Source: Deltaproteobacteria bacterium
GTDB lineage: Bacteria; Desulfobacterota; Binatia; UTPRO1
NCBI GenBank assembly: GCA_020852955.1
Contig: JADYZW010000056.1
Coordinates: 1 to 45,456 of the forward strand
Reading direction: 5' to 3'
DNA length: 45,456 nucleotides
Position numbers and translations under genes: made by a program. This document shows positions 31,118 through 44,732 of this stretch, one piece after another. The notes below the pieces were generated by a model that was not told where the DNA came from, searched no databases, and saw only the letters and a program-made list of their open reading frames with translations. Numbering within the stretch: position 1 is the first letter of the stretch; each line of letters opens with the position of its first letter.

Positions 31118-32233
31118 TCAGCCGAACATTTCCTTGACTTTGTCGAAGAAGCCCCGCGACATCGGATGCACCTCCTGCCCCGAGCTCTTCGCGAACTCCT
31201 CGAGCAGCTCCTGCTGGCGCTTGGTGAGCTTGCGCGGCGTCTCGACCACGACGCGCACGACGTGATCGCCCCGTCCGTACCCACGGAGATCGGCGATGCC
31301 CTTGCCCTTCAAACGGAAGAGCGCGCCCGATTGCGTTCCGGGCGGGATGCGCATCCTGTGCTTGCCGTCGATCGTCGGAACCTCGATGTCGGCCCCGAGC
31401 GCTGCCTGCGGAAAGCTGAGCGGGATGTCGCAGATGACGTCGCTGTCCTCGCGGCGGAAGAGCGCGTGCTCGCGGACGCGGATCACGACGTAGAGATCGC
31501 CCGACGGTCCGCCGCCGCCGCCCGCCTCACCTTCGCCGCGAAGCTTCAGGCGCGAGCCGGTGTCGACGCCGGCCGGGATCTTCACACTCAGGTTCTGCGT
31601 CCGGCGCACCATGCCCTGCCCCTGACACTTCGGACACGGATCGCCGATGATGCTGCCCTGGCCGCTGCACTGACCGCAGGTCTTCGCGATGCTGAAGAAC
31701 CCCTGCTGGAAGCGGACCTGGCCCGAGCCGCGGCACGCCTGACACGTCTTCGGCTTGGTGCCCGGCTTGGCGCCCTGGCCGTCGCACGTGTCACAGGCCG
31801 CCATGCGCGGGACGGTGATGGTCTTCTCGCAGCCGAACGCCGCCTCCTCGAAGCCGAGGTCGAGGTTGTAGCGAAGATCGTCGCCTCGGCGCGCGCGGCT
31901 CCGGCCGCGGCCATTGCCGCGGGCCTGGCCGAAGAAGTCGCCGAAGATGCCGCTGAAGATGTCCTCGAAGCCGGCGCCGAAGTCGAACCCGCCCCCCGGA
32001 CCCTCGAACGCGGCCGCGCCGAAGCGGTCGTACTGCGCGCGCTTCTCGGGATCGGAGAGGATCTGGTAGGCGGCCGAGCACTCCTTGAAGTGCTCCTCCG
32101 CCGCCTTGTCGTCCGGGTTGCGGTCGGGGTGGTACTTGAGCGCCTGTTTGCGATAGGCGCGCTTGATGTCCTCATCGCTCGCGTCCCGGGAGACCTCGAG
32201 CACGTCGTAGAAGTCGCGTCGCGCGGGGGGCAT
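31118..32233 (-). CDS. dnaJ: DnaJ co-chaperone
   Basis: A 371-residue type I DnaJ (Hsp40). The J domain (1-70) carries HPD at 35-37, a Gly/Phe-rich linker spans about 75-110, and the zinc-finger domain (about 147-206) has four CxxCxGxG-type repeats: [24 protein letters not shown] and CPKCQGQG. The C-terminal substrate domain follows. It stimulates DnaK ATPase and delivers unfolded clients. Upstream, a TATAAC box ends only 8 nt before the ATG, so an additional, nearly leaderless promoter in the 117-nt gap after dnaK is possible, though no good -35 pairs with it. Confidence 0.96.
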   Translation of the reverse strand: MPPARRDFYDVLEVSRDASDEDIKRAYRKQALKYHPDRNPDDKAAEEHFKECSAAYQILSDPEKRAQYDRFGAAAFEGPGGGFDFGAGFEDIFSGIFGDFFGQARGNGRGRSRARRGDDLRYNLDLGFEEAAFGCEKTITVPRMAACDTCDGQGAKPGTKPKTCQACRGSGQVRFQQGFFSIAKTCGQCSGQGSIIGDPCPKCQGQGMVRRTQNLSVKIPAGVDTGSRLKLRGEGEAGGGGGPSGDLYVVIRVREHALFRREDSDVICDIPLSFPQAALGADIEVPTIDGKHRMRIPPGTQSGALFRLKGKGIADLRGYGRGDHVVRVVVETPRKLTKRQQELLEEFAKSSGQEVHPMSRGFFDKVKEMFG

Positions 32234-32350
32234 CAGGCGGCGTTATAGCGGAAGCGGGTCGGACCTACCATCGCGATCGATCGAGGCGCACGCGGACTCG
32301 CGAACGCTGCCGCGCTCCCGAGTCCGCACACGCCGTCCTCCCGAGCCGTT

Positions 32351-34282
<1,932 letters not shown>

Positions 34283-34309
34283 TCTCGTGGCTCCTTTGTG
34301 AGGCGTTCG

Positions 34310-34900
34310 TTAAGCATCTTCGGCGTTCTTCGCAACGTTCTCGTCGCGCGCCGGGCCCTTGCCGACCGTGACCAGCGCGGGCCGCAGCAGGCGGTCATGC
34401 AGGATGTAGCCGCGCTGGTGCTCGTCGATCACCGTGTTCGGCGGGTGTTCGCTTTCGACGTGGCTGATCGCCTCGTGGAAACTCGGGTCGAACGGCGTGC
34501 CGCGAGCCGATACCACCTTCACGCCGTGGCGCTCGAAGACCTCGTCGAAGCCACGCAGCACCAACTCGACACCGGCGGCGATCGGATCGTCGCTCCCGGC
34601 GTGCGCGAGCGCGCGGTGCAGGTTGTCGATGACCGGGAGCAGATCCTTGAGCAACTGCTCGGACCCGAAGCGCAGCGCATCCTGCTTCTCGCGCGTCGCG
34701 CGGCGTTTGAAGTTCTCGAGATCGGCCTGCGCCCTCATCCAGCGGTCCTTGATCTCGGCGATCTCGGCTCGGAGCTCGAGGCGCTCCCGCTCTCCGGCCG
34801 CCGCCTCGTCGGCGGCGGCGGGCTCGGCCGAGCCGGCGTCGGCGGCGGCGCCCGCCGGCGTTTCGACGCTCTTCGGGCGCATCGCGTCCTCGTCCGACAT
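34310..34900 (-). CDS. grpE: GrpE nucleotide exchange factor
   Basis: A 196-residue GrpE, which releases ADP from DnaK. An Ala/Glu-rich disordered N-terminus (about 1-35) precedes the long dimeric helix RAEIAEIKDRWMRAQADLENFKRRATRE, then LLKDLLPVIDNLHRAL and the C-terminal beta domain with GTPFDPSFHEAISHVES and VIDEHQRGYILHDRLLRPALVTVGK. The ATG at 34900 follows a GAAGGGGG element. It opens the grpE-dnaK-dnaJ operon; hrcA, which often precedes grpE, is absent. Confidence 0.95.
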   Translation of the reverse strand: MSDEDAMRPKSVETPAGAAADAGSAEPAAADEAAAGERERLELRAEIAEIKDRWMRAQADLENFKRRATREKQDALRFGSEQLLKDLLPVIDNLHRALAHAGSDDPIAAGVELVLRGFDEVFERHGVKVVSARGTPFDPSFHEAISHVESEHPPNTVIDEHQRGYILHDRLLRPALVTVGKGPARDENVAKNAEDA

Positions 34901-34929
34901 CCGTCGCTGCCCCCTTCTGATTGGATTCG

Positions 34930-34984
34930 TTCGGGAAAATTCCGAAGACCCGCGCGAACCTAAGACCGATTCGCGTCCTGTCAA
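34930..34984 (-). promoter_or_regulatory. grpE-dnaK-dnaJ promoter with downstream palindrome
   Basis: On the minus strand TTGACA (34984-34979) and TAGGTT (34962-34957) are 16 nt apart, a vegetative-type promoter. Just downstream, at 34946-34930, is a 17-bp imperfect palindrome with TTCGG/CCGAA arms, near the expected transcription start. It may be an operator. No CIRCE element (TTAGCACTC-N9-GAGTGCTAA) is present. Confidence 0.5.
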
Positions 34985-35032
34985 CCGAGCGGCCCGACAT
35001 TTGCCGCGTAGGCAGACGCCAGATACTTAAGG

Positions 35033-35812
35033 ATGCCGGTGCCCGCATCGATCGTTCCGCACGAGGAGATCGTCACCCCGGCGGTGGTCGTCCGTACGCG
35101 CGCCTTCGGGGAGTCCGACAAGATCGTGACCTTCCTCACCCGCGATCGCGGCAAGGTCGCCGGCATCGCCAAGGGGGCGCAGCGGTCGAAACGCCGCTTC
35201 GTCAACGTGCTCGAACCCTTCACCCACGTCGAGGTGACCTTGCGGACGCGCACCAACCGCGACCTGGCATTCGTGGACGCGTGCGTGCTGCGCGACGCGC
35301 CGATCGCCATCGCACGCGATCTCGTGAAGTTTGCGTACGGCAGCTACGTGCTGGAGCTGACCGATCGCATGGTCCGCGAGCACGAGGCCGGACCCGAGAC
35401 CTACGAGCTCGTCCGCGACGCGATCGCGCTCCTCGAGCACGGCGACGCCGAGCCCGGCATCTTGCGCGGTTTCGAGCTGCACCTCCTCAGGCTCACGGGC
35501 TACGAACCCGAGCTCGACCGCTGTCGGAAGTGCGGCGCGTCCGCCGGACCCGACGCCACCATGTACGTGTACCCCGCCCGCGGCGGCGTGCTCTGCGTCC
35601 GCTGCCGGGGCGAGGGTCGGGCGTATCAGGCGTCACCGCCGGTGCTGGAGCGCCTGATCGCGTTGCAGCGCACCGAGTTCAGCGACTGCGCCGGGGAGCA
35701 CCTCCGGCTCGCCCCGGCAATGGCGGCCGAGGCCCGGGCGCTCGTCCGCTGCTTCTTCGCGGCGGACCTCACCGCGCCTCTCGCGTCCGAGAAGCTCCTC
35801 GAATCCCTCTGA
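35033..35812 (+). CDS. recO: RecO DNA repair protein
   Basis: A 259-residue RecO of the RecFOR pathway, which loads RecA onto SSB-coated gaps and anneals strands. The N-terminal OB fold (about 12-85) contains TRAFGESDKIVTFLTRDRGKVAGIAKGA, followed by a helical bundle and a zinc site formed by C164, C167, C188 and C191. Length is typical. The ATG at 35033 has a TAAGG element 5 nt upstream. It diverges from grpE across a 132-nt gap, and a gene for a secreted protein follows on the same strand under its own promoter. Confidence 0.93.
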   Translation: MPVPASIVPHEEIVTPAVVVRTRAFGESDKIVTFLTRDRGKVAGIAKGAQRSKRRFVNVLEPFTHVEVTLRTRTNRDLAFVDACVLRDAPIAIARDLVKFAYGSYVLELTDRMVREHEAGPETYELVRDAIALLEHGDAEPGILRGFELHLLRLTGYEPELDRCRKCGASAGPDATMYVYPARGGVLCVRCRGEGRAYQASPPVLERLIALQRTEFSDCAGEHLRLAPAMAAEARALVRCFFAADLTAPLASEKLLESL

Positions 35813-35832
35813 CGCGCGGCGGGCACACGCGC

Positions 35833-35875
35833 TTGACGATGGAAGGCGCGCCGGGCTATCGGCGGGTATCCCGCC
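35833..35875 (+). promoter_or_regulatory. Promoter with hairpin/operator for the secreted Thr-Pro protein
   Basis: TTGACG (35833-35838) pairs with TATCGG (35857-35862) at 18-nt spacing. A perfect inverted repeat, GGCGGG-TAT-CCCGCC, occupies 35861-35875 at the expected transcription start. It could be an operator or a 5' stem-loop stabilising the mRNA. The gene's ATG is at 35897. Confidence 0.45.
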
Positions 35876-35896
35876 ACTCCCCGCCGGAGGTGCCGC

Positions 35897-37936
35897 ATGC
35901 AGCGCTCGTCGTCCACACCCTGGAAGCTCCGCGTCTGCGCGGCCGCCGTCGCGGTGGGATGCGCCGCCATCCTTCACGGCGCCGTCACACGGGAGGACGT
36001 CCGAGCGCAGAGCGGCCCCGCGCTCGATCACTTCACCTGCTATCAGGCGAAGCCGTCGAAGGGGTTCCCCGGCTTCACGCCGCTCCCGGGCTTGCCGCTC
36101 GTCGACGGGCTCGGCGCCGAGCTCGTCGACGTCAAGAAGACGCGCACGCTCTGCAACCCCACCAACCTGAACGGCCAAGACCCGAGCGCCCCCTCGCACG
36201 ACGAGCACCTCGTGAGCTACCAGATCAAGCGCTCTTCCGGGCAGCCGAAATTCGCGAAGCTGCGAAATCAGACCGTAGTGGACGCGTTCGGCACGCTTTC
36301 CGTCGACGTCAAGAAGCCGGTGCGCCTCATGGTCCCGAGCGCGAAGATGGTCCTCGCGCCGCCCCCGCCGCTGGCGGCGCCGGTCACCGACCACTTCACG
36401 TGCTACGCCGTAAGCGTCAGCCGCGGCGCGCCGAAGTTCACGGCGGTCCAGAACCTCCAGGCGATCGACCAGTTCGGGAGCCTCACCGTGGGCGCGAAGA
36501 AGCCGACGGCGCTCTGCCTCGCGACCGACAAGAACGGCGAGGAGCCGGGCGCCGAAACCCACCCCGACCACCTCATGTGCTACCAGATCCGACGCGGCTC
36601 GTCCTTCACACCGGTCCTCCAGACCTACGTCGACAACCAGTTCGGCCCCGAGACGCTCGACGTGACGAAGCCGGTCGAGCTCTGCGTGCCCGCGCTCCTG
36701 AACCCGGTCCCGACGCCGACGCCGACGCTGAGCGCGACACCGGATCCGACCGGCACGCCGACCCGCACGGCAACTCCGACCCGCACCGCGACCGCGACCG
36801 CGACGCCGACCCCGACCGCGACGGTGACCCTCACCGCGACGTCCACCGCCACCACGACGCCGACCGCGACCGCGACCGCGACGCCGACCGGAACGACGCC
36901 GACCCCGACCCTGAGCGCCACACCGACGCCGACCGTCACGGCGACCCCGACCGTCACCGAGACCCCGACCCCCACGACGACCCCGACCGCCACGGACACC
37001 CCGACCGTCACGGAGACCCCGACCGCCACCCTCACGCCGACGCCGACACCCACGCCGCTCAGCCGCACCTGCACGATCGGCGGTCCCTCAGGCCTCGTCG
37101 GCCTGCAGTTCAAGGGCGTCCCGCTCTTCGGCAACCTGCGCCTGACCGGCGCCCTGACCGGCTCGCAGACGATGCAGCTCCAGCCAGCGGACGGCAACGG
37201 CATCCGTCAGATCATCGTCCCGGCGAACTCCATCGTTTTCGACCCGATCGTGATCAATCCGCCTATCGGGTCCGCGATCCGCCTCTGCGTCTCGCCGACC
37301 GGACCCGACGGCGCCGGCAAGCTCGATTGCGACGGCGGCGAGCCGAACGTCAACGTCACCGCGCGGCAGGACCACAACACCAACAATGCGCCCGGCGGTA
37401 ACGGCGGCTTGCCGCAGGATCCCGAGTGCGACGACACGCGGACGGCTCCGGACGGCAGCGTGTCCGCGGCGTGCCTGGAGTCCTCGGTCACCGGTTGCAA
37501 CAGCAGCGATCCGCACATGGGCGTCTGCAACAGCCCGGTCGAGCACGTCGAGAGCGGCACCTTCGCGAGCGGCAGCTTGCGGGTGGTCGAATACCTGCGT
37601 CTACGCCAGGTGAGCAACGTCGGCGGGGACGGCGTACAGTGCACTGGCGACGACACCTACTCCGCGACGACCGACCTCACCGTCTTCCTCACCACCGGCG
37701 CGGCGCGCGGCACGATCTATGACGCCAAGAACTCCGCCAACAGCCTGCTCGATCATCAGGCGACCGGGTGCACGAACTGCACGACGCAGGTCACCGGCGC
37801 GCCGCGCGCCTGCAGCGCGATCGACGGTCCGGGCGGTAGTCTGACGGGATTGAAGATCGGCGCCGGCTTCCCCGCCCTCGACCTCGACGCGACCGCCGGC
37901 GACGGCGCGGTGACCATCGAGGTGACCTGCCAGTGA
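35897..37936 (+). CDS. Secreted protein with four Cys/His half-repeats, long Thr-Pro linker and Cys-rich C-terminal domain
   Basis: A 679-residue exported protein. A signal peptide (about 1-37) is followed by two tandem modules (about 43-150 and 163-269), each of two half-repeats. The half-repeats open with [20 protein letters not shown] and DHLMCYQI, and close with a KKP/TKP..L(C/M)xP motif. I think this resembles DUF7450-type repeats but cannot confirm it. A Thr-Pro linker spans about 270-388. The C-terminal domain (about 390-679) begins [10 protein letters not shown] and has about 14 cysteines, suggesting disulfides and secretion. Function unknown. The layout parallels the delta-60 protein at 15054 although the folded parts differ. 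Confidence 0.8.
   Translation: MQRSSSTPWKLRVCAAAVAVGCAAILHGAVTREDVRAQSGPALDHFTCYQAKPSKGFPGFTPLPGLPLVDGLGAELVDVKKTRTLCNPTNLNGQDPSAPSHDEHLVSYQIKRSSGQPKFAKLRNQTVVDAFGTLSVDVKKPVRLMVPSAKMVLAPPPPLAAPVTDHFTCYAVSVSRGAPKFTAVQNLQAIDQFGSLTVGAKKPTALCLATDKNGEEPGAETHPDHLMCYQIRRGSSFTPVLQTYVDNQFGPETLDVTKPVELCVPALLNPVPTPTPTLSATPDPTGTPTRTATPTRTATATATPTPTATVTLTATSTATTTPTATATATPTGTTPTPTLSATPTPTVTATPTVTETPTPTTTPTATDTPTVTETPTATLTPTPTPTPLSRTCTIGGPSGLVGLQFKGVPLFGNLRLTGALTGSQTMQLQPADGNGIRQIIVPANSIVFDPIVINPPIGSAIRLCVSPTGPDGAGKLDCDGGEPNVNVTARQDHNTNNAPGGNGGLPQDPECDDTRTAPDGSVSAACLESSVTGCNSSDPHMGVCNSPVEHVESGTFASGSLRVVEYLRLRQVSNVGGDGVQCTGDDTYSATTDLTVFLTTGAARGTIYDAKNSANSLLDHQATGCTNCTTQVTGAPRACSAIDGPGGSLTGLKIGAGFPALDLDATAGDGAVTIEVTCQ
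36705..37062 (+). repeat. Hexamer-periodic low-complexity DNA encoding a Thr-Pro linker
   Basis: About 360 bp of near-tandem ACCGCG/ACGCCG/ACCCCG hexamers with variants such as ACCGTCAC. It encodes alternating Thr-x with frequent Pro (PTPTPT, TATATA, TETPTP). The period is 6 bp, so slippage would mostly keep the frame and change linker length. It is not a CRISPR: no spacers and no conserved long unit. Confidence 0.85.
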
Positions 37937-37941
37937 GCGCG

Positions 37942-37954
37942 ACCGGCGGCCGGT
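37942..37954 (+). terminator. Short hairpin after the secreted protein gene (weak)
   Basis: ACCGG-CGG-CCGGT forms a 5-bp stem 5 nt after the TGA at 37936. Only TTGTG follows instead of a T-tract, so it is a weak terminator candidate. Confidence 0.2.
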
Positions 37955-37980
37955 TGTGAGGGCGCGGCGCGCTCGTCAAA

Positions 37981-38032
37981 TTGACCCTCCACAGGTGGGG
38001 TGATATCGACCCGCCTCTTGGGAACCCCCACC
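37981..38032 (+). promoter_or_regulatory. glyS promoter and leader stem
   Basis: TTGACC (37981-37986) and TATCGA (38004-38009) are 17 nt apart. A GTG at 38000 lies inside this promoter, so translation more likely starts at ATG 38066. GGTGGGG (37994-38000) and CCCCACC (38026-38032) are complementary and could form a 7-bp DNA or RNA structure across the promoter/leader. Confidence 0.4.
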
Positions 38033-38065
38033 GATAGCGGCTCCGGCGGCCAGCGCGCCGTCACG

Positions 38066-39382
38066 ATGGAGAAGATCGCGAGCCTCTGCAAGCGCCGCGG
38101 CTTCGTCTTCCAATCGAGCGAGGTCTACGGCGGCCTCGGCAGCTGCTGGGACTACGGACCCCTCGGCGTGGAGCTCAAGCGCAACATCACCGAGGCCTGG
38201 TGGCGAGACATGATCACCTCGCGCGAGGACATGGTGGGCCTCGACGCGGCGATCCTGATGCACCCGCGCGTCTGGGAGGCGTCGGGCCACCTCGCCGGCT
38301 TCACCGACCCACTCGTCGACTGCAAGGTCTGCAAGCACCGCTTCCGCGCCGATCAGCTGACGGAGCCGCGCTGCCCAGATTGCGGGGGCGAGCTCACCGA
38401 ATCGCGGAACTTCAACCTGATGTTCAAGACGTTCATGGGGCCGGTCGAGGACACCGCGAGCGTCGTGTACCTGCGCCCCGAGACCGCGCAGGGCATCTTC
38501 GTCAACTTCCAGAACGTCCTGAACGCGGCGCGCCAGAAGATCCCGTTCGGCATCGGCCAGATCGGCAAGTCCTTCCGGAACGAGATCACGCCCGGCAATT
38601 TCCTCTTCCGCACCCGCGAGTTCGAGCAGATGGAAATCGAGTTCTTCGTCAAGCCGGGCGAGGACGAGATGTGGCACCGGTACTGGAAGCAGACGCGCTT
38701 CGATTGGTACCTGAAGTACGGCATCGATCGGGCGCGGCTTCGCCTCAGGGAGCACGGCGCGGACGAGCTGGCGCACTACGCCAAGGGCTGCGCGGACGTC
38801 GAGTACGAGTTCCCCTTCGGCTGGTCCGAGCTCGAGGGCATCGCCAACCGCGGCGACTTCGATCTCAAGCAGCATGCCGAGTTCAGCGGCAAGGATCTCT
38901 CGTTCTTCGACGAGGAGCGCCGCGAGCGCTTCGTCCCGTACGTGATCGAGCCGTCGGCGGGCGTCGGTCGCCCGCTCCTCGCCTTCCTCGTCGACGCGTA
39001 CGACGAGGAGGTCGTGCAGGACGAGACGCGCGTCGTGCTGCGACTCGACCCGCGTCTCGCACCCGTCAAGGCCGCCGTCTTCCCGCTCATGCGCAAGGAG
39101 GGCCAGCCCGAGAAGGCGCTCGCCATCCGCGACCTGCTCAAGCGACACTTCGCGGTCGCCTACGACCAGGCCGGGGCGATCGGCCGGCGCTATCGCCGGC
39201 AGGACGAGATCGGCACGCCGTTCGGGATCACCGTCGACCACGAGACGATGCAAAACGACACCGTGACGGTGCGGGAACGCGATTCCATGCAGCAAGTGCG
39301 CATGCCCGTCGAGCGCCTGGTCGACGAGCTGCGCGCGCGCGTGACCGCCGACCGCGCGGGCGTCGTAGCCACAGCGCTCTGA
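38066..39382 (+). CDS. glyS: Glycyl-tRNA synthetase, single-chain class II (GlyQS type)
   Basis: A 438-residue dimeric class II aminoacyl-tRNA synthetase that charges tRNA-Gly. It has the family start [34 protein letters not shown] (in pieces: [14 protein letters not shown]), a zinc-type insert with C86, C89, C103 and C106, the motif 2 region [22 protein letters not shown], motif 3 [18 protein letters not shown], and a C-terminal anticodon-binding domain ([10 protein letters not shown] onward). The frame is open back to GTG 38000, but ATG 38066 fits the family start and the promoter. The tetrameric alpha2beta2 form (GlyQ + GlyS) typical of many Proteobacteria is not used. PPDK follows 67 nt downstream. 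Confidence 0.93.
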   Translation: MEKIASLCKRRGFVFQSSEVYGGLGSCWDYGPLGVELKRNITEAWWRDMITSREDMVGLDAAILMHPRVWEASGHLAGFTDPLVDCKVCKHRFRADQLTEPRCPDCGGELTESRNFNLMFKTFMGPVEDTASVVYLRPETAQGIFVNFQNVLNAARQKIPFGIGQIGKSFRNEITPGNFLFRTREFEQMEIEFFVKPGEDEMWHRYWKQTRFDWYLKYGIDRARLRLREHGADELAHYAKGCADVEYEFPFGWSELEGIANRGDFDLKQHAEFSGKDLSFFDEERRERFVPYVIEPSAGVGRPLLAFLVDAYDEEVVQDETRVVLRLDPRLAPVKAAVFPLMRKEGQPEKALAIRDLLKRHFAVAYDQAGAIGRRYRRQDEIGTPFGITVDHETMQNDTVTVRERDSMQQVRMPVERLVDELRARVTADRAGVVATAL

Positions 39383-39449
39383 AACGAGCAGACCGCGCGC
39401 GCCGCATGCCCGGCATGGCGCGCCCCAGATCGAAACGGAGTCCTCCGAC

Positions 39450-42307
<2,858 letters not shown>

Positions 42308-42311
<4 letters not shown>

Positions 42312-43192
42312 GCGGCCCGGGTCGGCGAGGCGTGACGGGGGGCGTGCGCGGCACGACGCGCGTCTACGGCATCCTCGGCGACCCGGTCGCGCACAGCCTC
42401 TCCCCGGCGATGCAGAACGCGGCGTTCGCCGCCGCCGGCATCGACGGCGTCTACGTTCCCTTCCCCGTCGCGGCCGCCGACCTCGCGGCGACGATGACCG
42501 GGCTCTTCGCCGTCGGCGTCGCGGGCCTGAACGTGACGGTCCCGCACAAGGAGGCCTCCGCTCGCCTCTGCGTCGCGCTCCGTCCCCGCGCGCGCGCCTG
42601 CGGCGCCGCCAACACGCTGATCCGCACGCCGCGCGGCTGGGTCGGCGACAACACGGACGGCGCCGGCCTCGTGGCGTCGCTCGCCGAACGCCGCTTCGAC
42701 CCGCGCGGCAAGAACGTGCTGTTGATCGGCGCCGGCGGCTCGGCGCGGAGCGTCGCGCACGCGTTCGCGCGCGCCGGAACCCGCCTCCTGATCGTCGCCA
42801 ACCGGACGCCGCAGCGCGCCGTCGATCTGGTCGCGACGCTCCGCAGGCGCGACGCCTACGCGGCCGATCTCCGTGTACTCGCCAACCCCGAGGTGCTCGG
42901 CCGTCTCGATCTGATCGTCGATTGCACATCGACGAGCCTCGGGTCGGGCGTCCTCCCGCCGATCCGCTTCGCCGACACCCGCCGCGACCTGCTGTGCTGC
43001 GACCTCATGTACGGGAAGACGTCGCGATTCCTCGCCGCGGCCCACCATGCTGGGCGGCGCACCGTCGACGGCGGCGGCATGCTGCTCCACCAGGGCGCGC
43101 TCGCCTTCACGCTCTGGAACGGCACGCCGGCGCCGATCGGAGCGATGCGGCGGGCGCTCGGGCGCGCGACGCGCCGCGCCTCCGCGCGCTGA
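42308..43192 (+). CDS. aroE: AroE, shikimate dehydrogenase
   Basis: A 294-residue NADP-dependent enzyme reducing 3-dehydroshikimate to shikimate. The substrate site has S30-L-S32 in GDPVAHSLSPAM, catalytic K81 in NVTVPHKE and D117 in GDNTDG. The cofactor loop is GAGGSARSVA (141-150), and NRTPQRA follows as the NADPH-phosphate region. The ATG at 42308 overlaps the PPDK stop; a GTG about 8 codons in would also keep the whole domain. PPDK makes the PEP that enters this pathway, which fits the coupling. Its last 86 nt overlap the 3' end of the convergent redoxin gene. Confidence 0.93.
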
Positions 43193-43781
43193 GACGCGGA
43201 GCGCTCGACGGCCCGCGCGGCCCGCCCGCGGACACCCGGCCCGCCCGCGGACGGCGCGCGAGGAGATCCGGCGGCGCGCCCGGGCACCCGAGGTGCACCG
43301 CGAGCTCGGCGTCGCCGAAAGCGCCTCCGGCGCGGCCGCGCTGCGTCCAGGTGACGGCGCGGGCGGCGTCGACGGTGAAGAAGCCCGGCAGGAGCCGACC
43401 CGCGTCGCCGGCGAAGCCGGCGACCGCCGCCACGGTGCGCGCGCGATCGGCGACGAAAGGATACGGAAAGCTCGTGTCGCGCGCGAACGCCGCGACGGCC
43501 GCCGGCACGCCGGGCACAAGCACGACGAACGTCGCACCGCAGGCGCGCAAGCGCGGCAGCGCGCGGCCGAGGCGGCGGAGCTGCTCGCGACACACCGGAC
43601 ACCACGCGGCCTTCACGGTGACGAAGACGAGACGCCCGCCGGCGGCGAGCCTCGCGACGTCGACCGGCGCTCCAGTCACGTCCTGGAGCGTCGGCGGAAC
43701 GACGGCCGGGCCTGCGGCACGGGCGACCGACGACGCGGCGAGGACCAGCAGTACGCCGACCATGCGGCGAAGCGCGTCCAT
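43107..43781 (-). CDS. Exported thioredoxin-fold (redoxin/AhpC-TSA-like) protein
   Basis: A 224-residue protein with a signal peptide (about 1-22) and a thioredoxin fold. The active site is AAWCPVCREQ with C61 and C64, after LVFVTVKAA. GRLLPGFFTVDAARAVTW supplies the later strand. It probably acts as a periplasmic disulfide oxidoreductase or peroxiredoxin-like protein; CPVC is not a standard TlpA/DsbA dipeptide. The fold seems complete by about residue 165. The remaining Arg/Ala/Pro-rich 60 residues run into the aroE 3' end on the other strand, probably because no stop occurs in frame. It lies 44 nt after the next gene on the same strand. Confidence 0.75.
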   Translation of the reverse strand: MDALRRMVGVLLVLAASSVARAAGPAVVPPTLQDVTGAPVDVARLAAGGRLVFVTVKAAWCPVCREQLRRLGRALPRLRACGATFVVLVPGVPAAVAAFARDTSFPYPFVADRARTVAAVAGFAGDAGRLLPGFFTVDAARAVTWTQRGRAGGAFGDAELAVHLGCPGAPPDLLARRPRAGRVSAGGPRGPSSAPRLSARRRGASRARAPAASLRSAPACRSRA

Positions 43782-43825
43782 GACGCGACCATGCGCGCGA
43801 TCGCCGGCGCTGACAAGGCGGCGAG

Positions 43826-44434
43826 CTAGCGCGCCGCGCCCGCCGGCACCGGCGGCGCCGCGAAGACGCCGGTTACCGAGAGGTAGGCGCTCGCGCCGGC
43901 GTCGAAGTCGTACGAGCCGAGCACCTCGATCCGAACCGGCCACCCCGTCGGGCGGAACGTGAGCCGCGTGCCGAATCCCATCAGACGCGCGGCCGTATCG
44001 CTGAGCGCATGGTCCTCGTAGACGGTGAGCGAGAAGCCGCGCCCCGCCAGGAGATCGGACACGAGGGTCCGCTGCATCACCACCTCCTGCCCCTCGTCGG
44101 CGCGCGCCCGTACGCGGGTCAAGGAGACGATGGCGCGGCCCTGTGCCCGCGCGAAGATCGCCACCGTCGGGAGCTCGGCGCGGTGGCCGTCCTCGGGCGG
44201 ATTCGGGACCAGCGTCACGAACCGCCCAAGACCGACGGGATTGCGCTTGCAGTGCTCGACCAGGCGGGAGAGCGGATCGGCGCTCGGCGCGGGCCGCCGC
44301 TGCTCCCACGCCGCGAATCCGGGAGCGTCGCCGCGCTCGAGGAGCCAGCGCTCGGGACCGGGCGCGCCGTCCTCCGCCCGCGCCGCGGTTGCGGCAGTGA
44401 CCAGCAGGAACACGAGCGCCGGAGCGCGCAGCAT
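43826..44434 (-). CDS. Exported protein of unknown function
   Basis: A 202-residue protein with a clear signal peptide (MLRAPALVFLLVTAATAARA). I do not recognise a family. The mature part has a short helical start (GPERWLLERGDAPGFAAWEQ), a beta-rich middle (VTLVPNP, LPTVAIFARAQGRAIVSLTRVRA) and a C-terminus with repeated amphipathic strands (GFSLTVYEDHAL, TRLTFRPTGWPVRIEVLGSYDF, AYLSVTGVF), consistent with a periplasmic beta fold. The start ATG at 44434 is chosen because the signal peptide begins there, although the frame is open further upstream. It is probably cotranscribed with the redoxin gene. Confidence 0.65.
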   Translation of the reverse strand: MLRAPALVFLLVTAATAARAEDGAPGPERWLLERGDAPGFAAWEQRRPAPSADPLSRLVEHCKRNPVGLGRFVTLVPNPPEDGHRAELPTVAIFARAQGRAIVSLTRVRARADEGQEVVMQRTLVSDLLAGRGFSLTVYEDHALSDTAARLMGFGTRLTFRPTGWPVRIEVLGSYDFDAGASAYLSVTGVFAAPPVPAGAAR

Positions 44435-44589
44435 GCGGCAGTCCGCCTGCTCAAACAGTACGCCCGCGCCCGCACCGCAGGCAAAGGAAATCGCGTCGAC
44501 GATCGCGCCGCGACGCGGCACGGTAACGGCACTCACGGAATCCGGCGCGCCTGCCGATATGGCGAGACGAGACGAGCGGGCGGCGGACG

Positions 44590-44621
44590 CGCATGCGAAG
44601 TCCATGGAGGTCTCGCATGCG
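44590..44621. promoter_or_regulatory. Paired CGCATGCG palindromes upstream of pilB
   Basis: The 298-nt divergent gap 44435-44732 contains CGCATGCGA (44590-44598) and its reverse complement TCGCATGCG (44613-44621). Each contains the self-palindrome CGCATGCG, 24 bp apart centre to centre. The site lies between the exported protein gene and pilB, so it could be a shared operator. Otherwise the gap shows only an open upstream extension of the pilB frame. Confidence 0.4.
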
Positions 44622-44732
44622 TCGCAACCGCTGCTCGTAGCCGTTGAGCCAGGCGCGCCGCGCCATTACGACGACGAGCAGGATGCGACCCTCGAACCGA
44701 CGCTTCATCCCCGCACACGGAGGCTCCGCCGC

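Noticed and set aside
34901..35032. CIRCE element for HrcA upstream of grpE
   Set aside because: No TTAGCACTC/GAGTGCTAA pair is present, and hrcA is absent from the operon.
36705..37062. Repeat tract resembling a CRISPR or minisatellite
   Set aside because: The unit is only 6 bp, has no spacers and lies in frame inside a secreted-protein gene.
37937..38065. T-box leader for glyS
   Set aside because: The leader is too short, and I see no T-box sequence or specifier stem.
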